A stretch of DNA of 64,000 bases from Galeopsis tetrahit (taxonomy: Eukaryota > Streptophyta > Magnoliopsida > Lamiales > Lamiaceae), in NCBI GenBank assembly GCA_963675135.1, contig OY776120.1:20922001-20986000 (forward strand), given 5' to 3'. The translations under genes were made by a program, and so were the position numbers. Numbering within the stretch: the first letter of the stretch is position 1; every line of letters begins with the position of its first letter. Of this stretch, positions 10,802-21,417 are shown piece by piece. The notes beneath the pieces were generated by a model that saw only the letters and a list, made by a program, of their open reading frames with translations, was not told the origin of the DNA and did no database searches.

Positions 10802-10857
10802 ACTAAACCCTAAATCCTAAACCCTAAACCCCAAACCCTAAACCCTAAACCCTAAAA
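10802..10857. repeat. Interstitial telomere-like repeats
   Basis: About eight units of CCCTAAA or one-base variants in a row, the complement of the Arabidopsis-type TTTAGGG telomere repeat. Far too short for a telomere; such runs can arise by break repair or slippage. Confidence 0.8.
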
Positions 10858-10902
10858 CTTAAATTGAATTTGAATAATATTACATAAGTTACTAAACTTA
10901 TA

Positions 10903-11185
10903 CTCCCTCCGTCCCAGAGGAATTTGCACCTCTGGGATGGCACACATTTTAATAAATGTGTAAGAAAAAGTGTAATGAGTGATGTTTTGAGGGGTAGTTT
11001 TGTAAACTTTTATGAATAGAGTAAAGTAAAAAGTAGGTTGAGTGTGAAAAAGTAATGGCATGTGGGTAATTATGTGTATATTTTGATGGTGGAGGTTATG
11101 ACAATATTTCCTTTTATGGAGTGTGCAAATTGGTATGGGACATCCATATATAGAAAGTGTGCAAATTCCTATGGGACAGAGGGAG
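10903..11185. mobile_element. Stowaway MITE (283 bp)
   Basis: Inverted ends CTCCCTCCGTCCCA and TGGGACAGAGGGAG, extended by matching AGGAATTTGCAC/GTGCAAATTCCT arms, and flanked by TA on both sides. A textbook plant Stowaway structure without coding capacity. Confidence 0.9.
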
Positions 11186-12480
11186 TATGATATACAAGGT
11201 ACCAAATATAAATCTTAAACCTTAATTGAGTTTGAATCTTAAATGGTACATAAATCTTAAACCTAAGACAAATATTTGAACACAGAGGATGAATATTTGA
11301 ACGAAGAGAGTATTTTTTTTTAAATTTTATTTCTCATAATGGATTTAAGTATAGAAGAATTGAAAGAAAAGTTAAATTGTTTTATTTTCCTAATATATTT
11401 AGGTGTAATGGATTAAAACTAACCGTTGGAGAAATACTCAAAATTATCAACAGAAGAAACTAACCATTTAAATTTAGTAACTTATGTAATATTTAAATTT
11501 AATTTTCAATTTATGTTTTAGTAACTTATGTTTAGTATAATATATACCATTTAAGTTTAGTAACTTATGTAAATTCAATTTCAAACTCAATTTCAATTTA
11601 AGTTTTAGAAATTTATGTCAAACTCAATTTAGGTTTAAGATTGAGTACCTTATATTTAAATTTAATTAATGATTCAATTTCAATTCAAGTTTAGTATCTT
11701 TTGTAATATTCATGTTTTCTATATAGGATTTAGAATTTAGTATCCCATGGTTAGGATTTAGTGTCTTATATGATATTTAATTTATATATTTAAGAATTAC
11801 AATTTCAATTTAAATTTACTATCTTATGTCAAATTTAATGTATGGTTTATATTGTTGTGTACTTTAAAAAATGTAATATTCAAACTCAATTCAATTTAGG
11901 CTCCATTTAAATGAATGGATTTTGGTCTATGAATTTTAATTTTAAATTCACAATTCAAATTCACTTTTCACTTGTTTGGATTAAAAAGAAAATAAATTGA
12001 TTTTAAATATTTAGATTTATGCCCATCTTTTTTCTAGTTAAAATGAAGAGAATTTTAAATTTCACTAAAATCGTGTCATTTGAAAATCATGTATTTTTAA
12101 ATTTGTTTATTTGAAATGTCTTTCTTAAATCAGATTCATTCAATCTTAAATTGAATTTGAATATTAAGAAGGAAGGGGTGTATCAATCAGCTAACATAAT
12201 TAATTACATAAAAAAACACTCTCTTCCGTCAGAGCACTTGTTTCAGTGTTCAATCTTGCAACGCTTTGTGTTCAATCTTGCAACACTTAGTGTTCAACTT
12301 TGCAACCCTTAATGTTCAAATATTTTAGTAACTTATTTAATATTCAATTTTCAATTTAAGTTTTAGAAACTTATGAAATATTAAAAAAAAACTCAATTTA
12401 AATTTAAGATTTATGTAAGTGATGTAATATTCAAACTCAATTTAGATTTAATGTTTATATTTGATATTTTATACGTAGTA
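11186..12480. other. AT-rich filler
   Basis: Low-complexity AT-rich DNA continuing the phrase family of 9851-10558 (AACTTATGTAATATTCAAACTC and variants). The short phrases TGTTCAATCTTGCAAC repeat around 12246-12310. No gene seen. Confidence 0.4.
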
Positions 12481-12689
12481 CTCCCTCTCAGAGAAAGCTC
12501 CCCATGAGCTGCGGGCACGGAGGTTAAGAAGTATCAATATAATAAGTAGATGTATTAGAGGTGATGTGATTGAGAGAGAGAGAAAAATATAATGAAATGT
12601 GAAGAAGAAGTTATAAAAATGGAATGGGTAGCTTTCTCTGAGACAGACAAAAAAAAAAAGTTGAGTAGCTTTCATGGGAACGGAGGGAG
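12481..12689. mobile_element. Stowaway-like MITE (209 bp)
   Basis: Left end CTCCCTCTCAGAGAAAGCTC and right end CTTTCATGGGAACGGAGGGAG with TA at both borders; internal arms share AGCTTTCTCTGAGA. Fits the mariner-type MITE pattern. Confidence 0.75.
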
Positions 12690-12853
12690 TACCATTTAAA
12701 ATTAATAACTTAGGAGTATATAATATTCAAACTCAATTTAGATTTAAGGTTTATGTGTAGTATATTATATACAACTAGTTTAGAAACTTATATAATATTT
12801 CAATTCCTTTTATATATTTAAAATTAATAAATAAATAATTTTATTTTAGTAAA

Positions 12854-13054
12854 GGTAAAGTCTAGTATGCACTCGAGTGCATGTTGTGCACCCTAGTCCA
12901 TGTGCACTTTTCAATTTACTGACTTACACTTTTTGGTAATGGTGTTGCACTTTTCAATTATTACTCATTTACCAAAAAGTGTAAGTCAGTAAACTGAAAA
13001 GTGCACATGGACTAGGGTCCACAGCATGCACTCGAGTCCATAGCAGACCAACCC
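12854..13054. mobile_element. Fold-back Mutator-type MITE (201 bp) with 9-bp target duplication
   Basis: Same family as 7704-7916 and 39595-39839. Ends GGTAAAGTCTAG and (inverted) GGGTTGGTCTGC. Nearly the whole element is two arms around a short loop. Flanked by TTTAGTAAA at 12845-12853 and 13055-13063. A paralogous tandem unit at about 13405 carries the sequence without the element (TATTTTAGTAAATTATG), which confirms the 9-bp duplication. Confidence 0.85.
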
Positions 13055-13802
13055 TTTAGTAAATTATGTTTCATTCTAAAACTTTGTTGATGTTCTTAGG
13101 ATTAATTAGATCACCCTTGTTCAATAAGGATTATGTTGTATAAGGTCTCACATCACATGTAACCATAAACATACATTTGAGCTTGAAGTTTTGGACTTGC
13201 ATTTTAATGGGTTCCATATTCCATATTAATTCAAATTCCATCTCCTCCACAAAAATAAATAACCCTGCAGAATACATGTGCATAAGCATAAAAGTAAGAT
13301 AATAATTAAATGTATTTACTTTGGCACATAATTTCCAATCCAATTGAACTCGGTAAAAATTTACTTCAACCGATAGTCGCAATTTGTGGGAGAGATCGAA
13401 GTTTTATTTTAGTAAATTATGTTTGATTCTAAAACTTTGTTGATGTTCTTAGGATTAATTAGACTACCATTGTTCAATAAGGATTATGTTGTATAAGGTC
13501 TCACATCACATGTAACCATAAACATACATTTGAGCTTGAAGTTTTGGACTTGCATTTTAATGGGTTACATCTGATATTCCATATTAATTCAAATTCCCCC
13601 TCCCCACAAAAATAAATAAATACATGTGCATAAAAATAAGATCAAAACACTCGTACAAAATACATGAGCCTAAATATAAAAATAAGATCAAAACCCCTGC
13701 AGAATACATGTGCATAAACATAAAAAGTAAGATAATAATTAAATATATTTACTTTGACACATAATTTCCAATCCAATTGAACTCGCAAAAAATTACTACA
13801 AC
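13055..13802. repeat. Tandem duplication of about 350-400 bp
   Basis: Two direct copies, about 13055-13403 and 13404-13802, share long near-identical blocks, for example GGTCTCACATCACATGTAACC and CCTGCAGAATACATGTGCATAA. The second copy has an extra partial repeat (13620-13690). The MITE at 12854-13054 hit the first unit after the duplication. No coding frame. Confidence 0.8.
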
Positions 13803-14760
13803 ACAACAGGTAGCAAAGTTCGAAATTTGCATATGCAAAAATAATATCTCAAACATTACAATTCTTATTAACACAATTCTACAAACATATAAAAACTAGC
13901 ACAGTCTCTCAAAAATTACAACTCCCATTGTTTTGATTTGGGAAAATAAAGATCTACGGCAGCCACATGAATGCTTTGCTTGACAACTTCACAAATTAAG
14001 CTCCAAAATTACTAATGGAAAACATTTATGCATCTTCAATCTGACCTGCACATACTGGTTATGGACTCACAAAGAAACTTATTCAATTATTGCAAACAAG
14101 TTTAAACGAGCAAATATTCAAACAAATCCATCTCCTATCTATTATTATCACATAAAGGCAAGTTAAAGTAACATTACATTCACCTAAACTAGAAGTAAAT
14201 GACTAGAAGCACCACATAATCCACATATGTGAACATCTTTCTCCATAACAATCATAAAACTAAAACAAGAATTCGAATTATTGCAAGACAGATCTTAACA
14301 ACATCTTACTCATAGATGTGCTCAATCCTAACAACATCTAAACCGTTACAATTCACTGCACATGTAGTAGTATCACTGAAATTGCACTTAAACCACCAAA
14401 CTATTTTTCTTTGCATCATTGAACTATACAAATTATCAATTTTTTTACACATAAACCACTAAACTAATTTTTCAAGTCAAATTTCTCTCAATTTTTGACA
14501 TGTACACCGCACATAATTTTATAAAGAGCTAATTCCATCAAATATTATATACAAAGTAAAAAATATCTCTCCCCCCTCTATTCTGCAAATGAATCAAGAG
14601 CTCAAGACTTAGGAATTGGTTTTTTTTTTTTTATCTTTCTTTAAACCATAAAAATAGGAAATTTTGGAAGAAATAATTTTCTAGACAATTCTGGCCATTA
14701 CGTTTCTAGACAATTCTGGCCAAAAAATGCCCTTTTGTACTACTTAGCAAATTTTCCTCT
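13803..14760. other. No feature recognised
   Basis: AT-rich sequence. A 21-base phrase with TTCTAGACAATTCTGGCC is repeated directly at about 14679 and 14704. The phrase ACTTAAACCACCAAACTA (about 14388) resembles old repeat sequence but has no visible ends. No gene seen. Confidence 0.4.
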
Positions 14761-15560
14761 CTCTCTCTCTCACACCTCCATTCTCTTTCTCCGTTTCTCA
14801 GAAAAATGAAACTGAGACTCCATAGCTATCTCTCTCTAACTCTCTGCAATAATATTCCAGTGCTAAAAAAAATCACAAATTCAAATTGGACTTCCCACAA
14901 TCACTCCTCAACCCTTTTGTAAACACCTCTGTAACCCACCGTATACACAACCACTTATTTCTGTCGTTTTCTCTCATTTACTCCATCCCCTAGTTAAATC
15001 AATGGCGGAAATGAACGCTGCCACAGCGGAATCCTCTGTCGTGTCGTCGGAGGAGCGTTGAAGGATTAGTGATGGCACGAACGAAGGGAATTAAGGGCAA
15101 AGGTGTGTGGTTCTGGGCCTCCGATTCTGCTTCTTATACGACGTCTCCCACTCCGCCTCCGATCTCTCCTTATGCGCCACCGTTTTACCCCGATCGTCGT
15201 CCTGCACAAATCGGTGGATGGGGAGGATTTGAATCTTGAAATGGAACATAAGTTTGTGACGAAAGGAATATGAAGAGGATAATTCGGCCACAATAATCTT
15301 ATTGGATCCCAATCTTGAATTCCACCATTTGTACCAAATGTTAGTCAGAAGGGAGGGAGAGAGGTAATGGGAGAGAATGGAAGCTGAAGTGAAGAAAAGA
15401 GGAGAGTGGAGAGAGAAAGGGAGACTTGGGGAGTGGAGAGAGAAAGGAGATCTAACAGAAGTTGTACGGGGAGCCTTTCCTCCAAAATTAATAAAAAATA
15501 TAACAAATATAAAATAAATGGAAATGAAGGGGCAAAAGAGACAATACATATCATATTTGG
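14761..15560. other. Gene-like stretch at right end of the 6.6 kb insertion
   Basis: A CT-rich leader (14758-14772), then mixed composition with a short ATG frame at 15002 (MAEMNAATAESSVVSSEER, then stop) and a second frame from about 15073 with GKGVWFWASDSASYTTSPTPPP. The opposite strand also has long frames (15091-15549), so coding strand is unclear. It looks like the 5' leader and start of a captured gene, but no family is recognisable. Confidence 0.35.
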
Positions 15561-15659
15561 GAGTGGGTTGCTAGCTAAAAATTGGCAAAAATTCGCAGGG
15601 AGTGGGTTGCAACAAAACTAAAAAACAAGGAGCCAGTAGTAAATAATCTCTAATATTTT

Positions 15660-15863
15660 CTCCATGAAAGAAGCTCATTCCCGTAAAATTAAATACCTGT
15701 CAAATTCTTTCGTACACTCGCATGTACCGTACACACCTAATTTCAATTTCAATCTTATGATTGACTACACCCCCCACTTTTGTTAACTTCACCCCACAAA
15801 TTATACAAACAATTGACCACAGTTATTTACACCCCCACTTTTGTTGACTTCACCCCACCCCCA
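15660..15863. repeat. Duplicated segment, locus A copy, part 3
   Basis: Matches 40955-41158, continuing the duplication on the far side of the 6.6 kb insertion. Contains two copies of a TTACACCCCCACTTTTGTT-type word. Similarity stops at CACCCCCA in both copies. Confidence 0.85.
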
Positions 15864-16225
15864 GTTAGTTGCCCTGTTGAGGTCTAATATGTGTATGAGG
15901 AGTCGCTCGTACAATATGGCATCTTTATGATGCATTTGTTGATTTGTGAGAGGATTCAAGTGAAGGTAGAGATTTGTTGGAATGCCTTGAACCCTACGAC
16001 CATGTCACACTCCACAGGAAATGGTCGGGGGTCTCGCTGTTTTTGTTTTTGGTGCCCAGATTGTTAGGGTTTATATTTATATCCCTATTTTGACCTAGTG
16101 TCATTCTGTACTCTGAAAACTATCTGAATAATATACGGATCCTCTCTTCTCTGTCGTGGACATAGTTATCACATTGATAGTGAACCATGTAAATCTGTGT
16201 TCTCGTTTATCGTTTTATTTATGCA
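15864..16225 (+). mobile_element. Probable Copia LTR or 3'-end relic
   Basis: The tail TGTACTCTGAAAACTATCTG, AATAATATACGGATCC, TCTCTTCTCTGTCGTGG and a phrase like TGAACCATGTAAATCTGTG resemble the 3' part of LTRs of Tork-type plant Copia elements. Sequence before it (CACACTCCACAGGAAATGG) resembles the segment preceding such LTRs. No matching second LTR or target duplication seen. It abuts the BBE-like relic and may mark the insertion that removed the gene body. Confidence 0.35.
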
Positions 16226-16232
16226 CCGATTT

Positions 16233-16693
16233 TTTTAAAAGGAAAATCAGACTTCGTTACAAGTCCAATTCCGATGAATGGACTGAGAGAGAGTTATGGA
16301 AATTCATTTACGAAAGAAGTGGAAATTTTGAGTTGCAGTTGAGTCCATATGGAGGGGTATTGAACACTTTCTCAAATTCGGAATCTCCTTTCCCACGTCG
16401 AAAGGCATTATATTCATGATCCGGTATAGACGTAGGATGGCCTATCGGAACAAAACATTGATTAGCTAAGAAGACTATAAAGTTTCATGACTCCTTAATT
16501 ACGTGACAAAATCTCCGAGGCAACTTATTTAAATTATATGGATCTTGATACAGGGAGGAACGAGATTGGTGGGAACACAAGTTACAAAACAAGGAAGTGT
16601 TTGGGAACACAAATATTTCAAAAACAATTTCAGAAGATTGGTACGTGTGAAGAGCAAGGTTGATCCATCCAACTTCTTCAGAAACGAACAAAG
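16233..16693 (+). pseudogene. BBE-like (berberine bridge enzyme-like) FAD oxidase, C-terminal relic
   Basis: Across three frames the translation gives, in the correct order, KGKSDFVTSPIP, then ERELWKFIYE and LSPYGGVLNTFSNSESPFPRR, then YLNYMDLDTGRNEIG, then QGSVWEHKYFKNNF and LVRVKSKVDPSNFFRNEQ. These are the hallmark blocks of the C-terminal third of plant BBE-like proteins: the PYGG and PFP(H/R)R region and the final DPxNFFRNEQS. Family members are secreted flavoproteins that oxidise alkaloids, oligosaccharides or monolignols. The N-terminal two thirds, including the FAD-binding domain, are absent, and at least two frameshifts are present. The gene is dead. It continues beyond two nested insertions to 21458. 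Confidence 0.85.
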
Positions 16694-16850
16694 TATAAAG
16701 GGTTAGTAAATACACCTCCTAATTAGATATCTAGATTAGTAAATACACCCACTGTTGTTGTATAACATACACCCTTGTTAAACAGTAACTGAGGTTGTAT
16801 TTACCAACCCATATATACTCACTAGGAAATGTATTTACTAACCCTTTATA
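16694..16850. mobile_element. Small MITE (157 bp) with 5-bp target duplication CAAAG
   Basis: Perfect inverted ends TATAAAGGGTTAGTAAATAC, flanked by CAAAG at 16689-16693 and 16851-16855. Removing the element plus one CAAAG restores the BBE-like reading NEQSIP, which independently fixes the borders. A second internal AGTAAATACACCC word follows. No coding capacity. The 5-bp duplication does not match common plant MITE superfamilies. Confidence 0.8.
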
Positions 16851-16862
16851 CAAAGCATTCCT

Positions 16863-17022
16863 TAATAGATGTGTATATGTTAATATCTTTAGAGAATTGT
16901 TGTAATTATGGATAGTGATTTGATTAGCATGATTAGTGCATAGAGTGCATAATTATTGGTCATGTATGTGTATATATATTGATTCTTATCAATGAGATGA
17001 CTACGAAAATTACAATCCTTTA
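16863..17022 (+). repeat. 5' LTR of Copia-A (160 bp)
   Basis: Begins TAATAGATG and ends ATCCTTTA, instead of the usual TG...CA ends. The same ends flank the 3' LTR (21258-21417). Right border is set by the primer site. Confidence 0.9.
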
Positions 17023-17034
17023 TGGTATCACGAG
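17023..17034 (+). promoter_or_regulatory. Primer binding site of Copia-A
   Basis: TGGTATCACGAG immediately follows the LTR; the first eight bases match the initiator tRNA-Met site used by most plant Copia elements. Confidence 0.8.
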
Positions 17035-17119
17035 TCTAGGTTCCTCACCCTCCCTAAAAATCCGCTGCAGATTCCGATCACCCTCTTCACTTCTCCTCTG
17101 TGATTTCCGGCGATTGCTG

Positions 17120-17899
17120 ATGGCGACTCCCAAGCACTCCTTTCATCCTGCCTTGGCTATCTCCAATATCAAGAATCACATCTCCATTACCCTTGAAATG
17201 GAGAATATGCAATACGGTACATGGGCCGAGCTCTTCAAGACTCATGCTCGTTCTCACCGTGTTCTACATCATATCATTTTTACTGACCCACCTACGCCGA
17301 TTCCGATTGACGGTGACGGAAAAGACATGTGGCTAACCCAAGATGCCATGGTCTTCGGCTGGATCTTTGCCACAATTTTGTCAGATTTGCTGTAAACGAT
17401 TATCGAACCGGAGATGAAGGCTGTAACGGTGTGGGACAGATTAAAGGATATTTTTGAAGATAATAAGAACTCTCGTGCTGTCTCCCTGGAACAGGAGTTC
17501 TCGCACACAATTTTGGAGTCGTTTCCGAATGCGTCATCGTATTGTCAAAAGATTAAGGTTCTGTCTGATCAGCTTAAGAATGTTGGCGCATCGATATTGA
17601 ATGATCGCCTCATCCTTCAACTGGTGTCGGGACTGACTGATGCATATGGCAGTATCGGTACGTTAATCCGTCAACGTGATCCACTGCCGAAATTCTACCA
17701 AGCCCGATCGATGCTTGTTCTTGAGGAGGCGACCTTATCCCGCAAAGCTTCGTTGGCGACGACGTTACTGACCACAGGTGCGCCGCCAACTGGACATGGT
17801 TCTCATCTGACTACTACTAGGCGTCGTAAAAAGAAGAAGAATGGCAACAACGCCCATCATCAATATTTTGGACCAACCCAACACTTGGGTCAAACCTAG
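17120..17899 (+). pseudogene. gag: Copia-A gag, interrupted by a stop codon
   Basis: Starts MATPKHSFHPALAISNIK, the N-terminal motif of plant Copia Gag. The capsid region NMQYGTWAELFKTHARSH precedes a TAA at 17393-17395. The same frame then continues with MKAVTVWDRLKDIFEDNK and LNDRLILQLVSGL to 17899, where another stop ends it in a basic RRRKKKKN tail. The zinc knuckle normally expected after this tail is not visible in any frame. One sense-to-stop change plus a later frame shift separate it from pol. Confidence 0.85.
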
Positions 17900-18097
17900 C
17901 GTCCATATGCACCCATATGGCCCACTCCTTGGTCTACCCAACCGGTGTGGCAATGGTATGCTCTGTGGCCCGTGTCGCCTTGTCCGTACCCAACTCTGTC
18001 GAGGGCTCCTCAGTCTCGTCCTGCCACGCCAAGCTACCGCCAACAAAAGTTCTCAACATAACCAGGTCTTCTGGGTCCTCGACCTCAAGCTTATTCA

Positions 18098-21000
18098 GTG
18101 CAAAATGGTCCTTCTCCCACTGATATTGAAGCTCCAATGGTCACCCTCAGCTTGACACCTCCAGGCAACAGTTGGTATATGGACACTGGTGCCACATCTC
18201 ATATGGCATCGGGGGCAGGTACTCTAAACTCTTATGTTAATTTGAGCATTCCTAATTCAATTCTTGTTGGTAATGGTGGTCAACTTCCAATTTTGGGTAC
18301 TGGACATGCTAATTTATCTTCCCCTCACCACCCTTTATCCCTACGTAATGTGCTTCATGTTCCTGGAATAATTAAAAATCTTGTTTCTTTACGTCAATTC
18401 ACCCGAGATAATTCTGTGTCTATAGAATTTGATCTGTTTGGTTTTTCTGTAAAGGATTTTCGGACGGGGAGCCCTCTAATGAGGTGTGAAAGTATGGGGG
18501 AGCTCTATCCTATCACTTCTACCACTTCGACAGCTCTTGCTGCGTTGTCTTCCGAAGTGTGGCATGATAGACTAGGGCATCCGGGCAAACCTGTTTTTGA
18601 TGCTTTACGTAGAAACAATTTTATTTCTTGTAATAAGTTGCACACTTCTTCCCTTTGCAATTCTTGTTGTCTTGGCAAACATACAAAACTTCCTTTTGCT
18701 AAGTCTCTGTCTACTTCATATTATCCATTTGATATTGTGCACTGTGATTTATGGACATCACCAGTTTTGAGTTCCATAGGTCATCCGTATTATGTTATTT
18801 TTTTGGATAATTACTCTAATTTCTTATGGACATTTCCTATTGCTAGAAAATCTCAAGTTTTTGCGACGTTTCTCTCTTTCCGTGCATTTGTCCGAACTCA
18901 ATTTGAAAGAGATATTAAGTCATTTCAATGTGATAATGGTGGTGAGTTTGTCAATCATATGTTTTCTGAATTTTGTTCAAAGAATGGTATGATTATGAGA
19001 TTTTCTTGTCCATATACGTCCTCCCAAAATGGGAAAGCTGAGCGTCAATTTCGTATGATAAATAACATGATTCGTACACTTTTGTTTCGTGCAGCTATCC
19101 CATCATATTTCTGGCATCACGCCCTCCATGTGGCCACATACCTCCTAAACATCTTACCACGCCAACATATGTCATATCAAACTCCTCTTCTTCGGTTGTA
19201 TCTCAAGCAACCATCGTATTCTCATCTTCGTATATTTGGATATTTGTGTTATCCCTTATATTCGTCTTCTACCATTCATAAACTTCAGCCCTGTTATACG
19301 CCGTGCGTATTTCTTGGGTATCCTTCAAACCATCGGGGGTACAAATGTTTTGATATGGTGAATAGAAAAATCATAGTTTGTCGTCATGTTCTATTTGATG
19401 AGTCCCAGTTTCCGTTCCTTGATGTTGGCCCCCCAACTTCTTCTTCTTATGAATTTCTGGAGGATACACCATCTCCATATGTTCTGCACCACTTCTCAAC
19501 TCAAACACCCCATCCTCCATCGCCTCCAGTGTCGGCTGGTCCTCGGACACCAGGTGTCTTCTTCCCAATAATTCTGAACCCCGATCCTCCACATGTACTG
19601 GCCGAGCCTCCTCCTTCTCCTCCCGATAGGCCTATTACTCGAAGCCAACATGGCATCTTTCGACCAAAGCGCCTATTTAATTTACTTACTACTGTTGCCA
19701 AGTCACCCATTCCCAAAAATCCTATTGTAGCCTTGAACGATCCAAATTGGAAGTTAGCTATGCAGGATCAATTTAATGCTCGTATTAATAATAAGACGTG
19801 GGAGTTAGTTCCTCGTCCTAATGGTGCTAATGTGATCCGTTCCATGTGGATTTTTACCCACAAGGAACGTTTTGATGGTTCTTTTGAGAGGCATAAAACC
19901 CGACTTGTAGGTGATGGACAGACTCAGAGAGTAGGGAATGACTGTGGTGAGACGTTTAGCCCGGTAGTGAAGCCCGCTACGATTCGCACAGTGTTATCAC
20001 TGGCTCTCTCGAAAACATGGTCAATTCATCAACTTGACGTAAAGAATGCCTTTCTCCATGGCACGTTGACTGATACTATTTACATGCACCAACTCGTTGG
20101 ATTTCGCAGTTCCACTCATCCTGATCATGTTTGTTTGTTGAAAAGATCTTTGTATGGTTTGAAACAGGCACCGCGAGCTTGGAACAAGCGATTCTCCGAT
20201 TTTGTCACTTCTCTTGGTTTTATACGCAGCAGGTGTGATCACTCTTTATTTGTCTTCTGTCAGGGTAATCAAATGGCATACTTGCTTTTTTATGTTGATG
20301 ATATACTGCTCACAGCTTCCTCTGATACTCTTCGTCAGCAGTTTATTCCTCAACTTAGTGCTGAGTTCGCAATGAAGGATTTGGGACATGCTCATTACTT
20401 CTTGGGGGTGGCAGTTTCGTCTCATAACAATGGTCTATTTTTTACACAGCGAAAATATTCTATTGACATTCTGAATAGAGCAGGTCTTCTTTCTTGCAAA
20501 CCTGCGCATACACCGGTGGACACGAAGCCAAAGTTTGGCCTCACATCTAGTCCGCTAGTTGCCGACCCTACTCTCTATCGTAGCTTAGCCGTCGCACTCA
20601 CATATCTGACATTCACTCGTCCAGATATTGTGTATGTGGTACAACAAATTTGCCTATTTATGCATGATCCTCGCGAGGCTCAGATGGCGGCTGTCAAACG
20701 TGTACTACGTTACATTCAAGGCACTCTCGATTATGGCCTTAATTTATCTCCATCATCTACTTCATCTATGGTTTCCAATACGGATGCGGACTGGGCTGGT
20801 TGTCCTGACACACGCCGCTCCACATCTGGATATAGTGTGTTCTTGGGTGATAATCTTCTCTCATGGTCTTCCAAGAGGCAAAACACGTTATCTCGCTCTA
20901 GCGCTGAAGCGGAGTACCGGGGCGTTGCCAATGTCGTTTCGGATACGTGCTGGCTTCGAAACCTGCTCCTTGAGTTGCATTGTACAATATCTACGGCTAC

Positions 21001-21260
21001 CTTGGTTTATTGTGACAATGTTAGCGCCATCTATCTATCTAGAAACTCGGCCAGTTCAACACCAGCGGACCAAACACGTCGAACTTGATATTCATTTTGT
21101 CCGTGAAAAGGTCTCGAAGGGGGACGTTCGGGTTTTGCATGTTCCATCTCGCTATCAGATTGCAGATATATTCACGAAGGGACTTTCCCAATTATTATTT
21201 GACCAATTTCGCAACAATCTCAACGTCGGTCTGCCTCCCGTTTCGCTTGTGGGGGAGTAA
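18098..21260 (+). pseudogene. pol: Copia-A pol polyprotein, frameshifted near the end
   Basis: The main frame runs 18098-21088 (996 codons). In order: protease with SWYMDTGATSHM; the GAG-pre-integrase zinc region WHDRLGHPG with paired Cys; integrase core with HCDLWTSP and DNGGEF; the linker GYKCFD; RT with KNAFLHGTL and the catalytic YVDDILLTA at 20291; RNase H with NTDADWAGC and SSAEAEYRG. Near 21045 the frame shifts, and the last RNase H block KHVELDIHFVREKV and DIFTKGL continue in another frame to the stop at 21258. Only the RNase H tail is split off; the main enzymes are otherwise readable. Confidence 0.9.
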
Positions 21261-21417
21261 TAGATGTATATATGTTAATATCTTTAGAGAATTGTTGTAA
21301 TTATGGATAGTGATTTGATTAGCATGATTAGTGCATAGAGTGCATAATTATTGGTCATGTATATGTATATAGATTGATTCTTATCAATGAGAAGACTACG
21401 GAAATTACAATCCTTTA
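21247..21417 (+). repeat. Polypurine tract and 3' LTR of Copia-A
   Basis: GTGGGGGAG (21249-21257) directly precedes the 160-bp LTR at 21258-21417, which matches the 5' LTR with about five differences and is followed by the target duplication TTCCT. Confidence 0.9.

Larger units (their letters stand above)
9040..15650. mobile_element. 6.6 kb Mutator-like insertion in locus A
   Basis: The insertion is flanked by a perfect 9-bp direct repeat TAATATTTT (9031-9039 and 15651-15659). The duplicate locus holds the same site once (40946-40954) with matching flanks on both sides, so the insertion borders are exact. A 9-bp duplication is typical of Mutator elements. The ends (GGGGGGTTCACTGTAAGG, and inverted GAGATTATTTACTACTGG) share only weak similarity, so the inverted repeats are decayed or short. 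No transposase frame is visible; it is non-autonomous. Inside are small MITEs, a telomere-like run, a tandem duplication and two gene-like stretches at the ends. Confidence 0.75.
16863..21417 (+). mobile_element. Copia-A: complete Ty1/Copia retrotransposon (4555 bp)
   Basis: Two 160-bp LTRs, a tRNA-Met-type primer site, gag, pol in the Copia order (protease, integrase, RT, RNase H) and a polypurine tract, flanked by TTCCT on both sides (16858-16862, 21418-21422). Short LTRs and the gag type suggest the Ale/Retrofit group (inference). The LTRs differ at about five positions. It carries a stop in gag and at least two frame changes, so it is not autonomous. It sits inside the last codons of the BBE-like pseudogene. 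Confidence 0.95.

Noticed and set aside
10802..10857. True telomere or subtelomere
   Set aside because: Only about 55 bp, imperfect, and embedded in MITE-rich DNA with transposons on both sides.
15002..15061. Start of a functional gene at MAEMNAAT
   Set aside because: The frame stops after 19 codons, and no splice pattern or domain could be followed.
9040..15650. Large LTR retrotransposon
   Set aside because: No LTR pair, primer site or polypurine tract at the borders, and the target duplication is 9 bp, not 4-6.
16689..16855. The small MITE as a Stowaway element with a TA duplication
   Set aside because: A TA border would leave an empty site that does not match the BBE-like frame; CAAAG does, restoring NEQSIP.
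20021..20242. Minus-strand ORFs inside Copia-A pol and similar frames elsewhere
   Set aside because: They are antisense shadows of well-supported pol domains.
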